A DNA stretch of 64,000 nt, taken from NCBI RefSeq assembly GCF_029961145.1, contig NZ_JASBRG010000001.1:310001-374000 (forward strand), written 5' to 3'. The notes under the pieces are model-generated. The model made no database searches and had not been told where the DNA came from. It saw only the letters and a list, made by a program, of their open reading frames with translations. Every line of letters starts with the position of its first letter. Position 1 is the first letter of the stretch. Position numbers and translations under genes: made by a program. Source of the DNA: Pinibacter soli (GTDB taxonomy: Bacteria > Bacteroidota > Bacteroidia > Chitinophagales > Chitinophagaceae). This document shows positions 62,788 to 64,000 of this stretch, in pieces.

Positions 62788-63129
62788 CTACTTGCGAACT
62801 TTTTTCACCTTCTCTTTCGCAGGCAAACTTTCGTGATCGCGCACGACCTGCAGATCATCCTTAAATAATGGAAAAGAGATAAGCTCTACGCCAAGTGCTT
62901 CTGAGATTTTTGCAATTGTTTCCAGTGTCAAATTCTCGTTACCACTTACTACCTTACTTATGTATTGGGGAGACACTCCAATTTTTTCAGCTAAAACTTT
63001 TTGATTAACCGTTTCGCTGTCTTCCAGTGCAGCAAGTATTCGCTGCGCGATATTTCCTGAATAACCAAGCCACTTTCTATTTTTCAGTCTATATCTCGCA
63101 TTTTCAATGAATGCACTTTTCTTTACCAT
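62788..63129 (-). CDS. XRE family helix-turn-helix regulator (antitoxin-like)
   Basis: ATG at 63129 is preferred; the frame to 63147 starts with TTG and overlaps the upstream gene. The product has about 113 residues. The HTH (about 40-95) reads KVLAEKIGVSPQYISKVVSG and LTLETIAKISEALGVELISF, a standard Cro/C1 fold. The short N-terminus is basic (RYRLKNRKW) and the C-terminus is charged. The stop codon of the upstream gene lies only 7 bases before this start, so the pair is cotranscribed. The layout is like toxin-first HigBA modules. Confidence 0.85.
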   Translation of the reverse strand: MVKKSAFIENARYRLKNRKWLGYSGNIAQRILAALEDSETVNQKVLAEKIGVSPQYISKVVSGNENLTLETIAKISEALGVELISFPLFKDDLQVVRDHESLPAKEKVKKVRK

Positions 63130-63136
63130 AAAATAT

Positions 63137-63697
63137 TTATTTGTCAATTAAACCTTGCACGTCGGCTATGCCATGTGCTTTTAAAAACACCTTAACTCTT
63201 TTAACATTGTCAAACTCAACCTTAAATTCCGGACCTATCATTGCTTTATACAGCTTTATCGTTCCACCTGTAACCAAATAGGTTCCATCATCCAACAAGA
63301 TCGCATACAAGCGCAAAATAGAACCTTGTATACTCGGCCGCGCTTTCCTTTCATCGTCATGATCAAAATGCAGCGATTCGACGTTACCGTAAAGACGCTT
63401 AAAAAGTTGATCCAGTGATTTGCAGCCTTCAATTTCTTCGTTTGCGTTGAGAAGTTCAACTGCAAATTTCACAACTTCCAATTTGATGGTACTAATGATA
63501 TTTGAAACGGTAGCATCTTTAAAAAATATACTGTCGAGTGAATCAAATCTTTCATTCACAAAGGATCTTATAAACTCTTCATTGCTCCAGTTGCGGTAAC
63601 AAGCGTCGAAAATATCAATCTCATGTTCAGGGTATATCACCGCCCACAGCCTGCATTCTAATTCGTTTTCGGTTTCAAAGATAGGACAAAATTCCAT
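63137..63697 (-). CDS. Uncharacterised protein paired with the XRE regulator
   Basis: The 186-residue soluble protein starts at an ATG at 63697. The N-terminal half is acidic and helical (RNWSNEEFIRSFVNERFDSL). The C-terminal half contains GSILRLYAILLDDGTYLVTG and GGTIKLYKAM, a strand-rich block that recalls the end of RelE/HigB-like toxins but is not a clear match. It is cotranscribed with the downstream HTH gene. It could be a toxin, a phage-derived protein, or an unrelated regulator partner. Family not recognised. Confidence 0.7.
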   Translation of the reverse strand: MEFCPIFETENELECRLWAVIYPEHEIDIFDACYRNWSNEEFIRSFVNERFDSLDSIFFKDATVSNIISTIKLEVVKFAVELLNANEEIEGCKSLDQLFKRLYGNVESLHFDHDDERKARPSIQGSILRLYAILLDDGTYLVTGGTIKLYKAMIGPEFKVEFDNVKRVKVFLKAHGIADVQGLIDK

Positions 63698-63821
63698 TAA
63701 ATCAACTTATAGGTTTAGTCTTAAAAATATTTAAGCAAGTTGATTGACCATGGTAACCTTTTATTTATCAGTATTTTAAAAAGATGGGGCGGCAAATATA
63801 ATCCCGATTACTTGTATAAAT

Positions 63822-63853
63822 AAAAAGTCCAAAGAAGCAGCCTCCTTTGGACC
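63822..63853 (-). terminator. Terminator of the partial gene at the right edge
   Basis: On the minus strand GTCCAAAG pairs with CTTTGGAC around GAGGCTGCTT-type loop sequence and is followed by TTTTTATTT, 63 bases past the stop at 63916. Confidence 0.8.
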
Positions 63854-63915
63854 TAATAATATATGAAACGCATTTAACCGCTACTTCATTTTCAATTTCA
63901 ACTTTCAACTTTCAA

Positions 63916-64000
63916 TTAAAAATCCCTGTGCTCGCCCACCCAACCTTGTATATAATTAATGATCTCTGTCGTTTCTGTGCCAGGAGCGAATAATTTGCCT
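63916..64000 (-). CDS. C-terminal end of an unidentified protein
   Basis: The minus strand is open from the window edge to a TAA at 63916-63918. The visible 27 residues include GKLFAPGTETTEIINYIQGW and end GEHRDF. The remainder lies outside the window. A terminator 63 bases downstream supports a real gene end. Too short to identify. Confidence 0.6.
   Translation of the reverse strand, partial: GKLFAPGTETTEIINYIQGWVGEHRDF

Overview
The window looks like chromosomal DNA of a Bacteroidota bacterium, probably in or near the Chitinophagaceae. The evidence is three SusC/SusD pairs, a hybrid two-component regulator, a protein with a type IX secretion sorting domain, Bacteroidota-type TAnnTTTG promoter elements, and moderate-to-low GC. 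No species-level claim is made.

Region 1 (1-25.1 kb) is a large polysaccharide utilisation locus (PUL). Eleven genes run leftward on the minus strand from about 20.5 kb: SusC, SusD, a second SusC and SusD, a GH16 endo-glycanase, a lipoprotein clan GH-A hydrolase, a Tat-exported polysaccharide pyruvyl transferase-like protein, a GH3 beta-glucosidase-type enzyme, a GH2 beta-galactosidase-type enzyme, an MFS sugar transporter, and a further clan GH-A hydrolase cut by the window edge. A 1396-residue hybrid two-component system is transcribed divergently and is the likely regulator. The inferred flow is surface cleavage, SusCD import, periplasmic trimming by GH2 and GH3, then MFS uptake. The pyruvyl transferase-like member hints at a pyruvylated beta-glucan or galactan substrate.

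Region 2 (25.1-44.4 kb) is a composite genomic island at a tRNA-Ser(GCT) gene (44311-44399, minus). Fragments of the tRNA 3' end recur at 34.15 and 35.28 kb, each followed by its own terminator. A 123-bp direct repeat occurs at 25164 and 41357. Together with an intact tyrosine integrase and a truncated one, these suggest several elements stacked at one tRNA. Cargo from left to right: a DeoR-SusC-SusD unit; small single-gene units separated by three copies of a ~147-bp double-hairpin repeat; an integrase remnant; a five-gene operon (ABC ATPase, permease, a solute-binding protein fused to OmpA, two coiled-coil proteins); and a mobile-element core of ssb, a truncated DUF932 gene and the integrase. 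The five-gene operon is the best candidate for an undescribed system.

Region 3 (44.4-64 kb) is more ordinary chromosome: sulfatase, TerC, pyrD, thiolase, a response regulator/histidine kinase pair, a T9SS cargo protein, a lipoprotein, fumC, enoyl-CoA hydratase, a TRIC/UPF0126 membrane protein, the conserved ATP-grasp/alpha-E/transglutaminase trio, and a two-gene module with an XRE regulator. Many gaps here carry AT-rich short repeats in inverted pairs, which were not seen in the island.

Coordinates and residue numbers were derived by hand. Start codons were moved from the longest open frame where an ATG with a better N-terminus exists.
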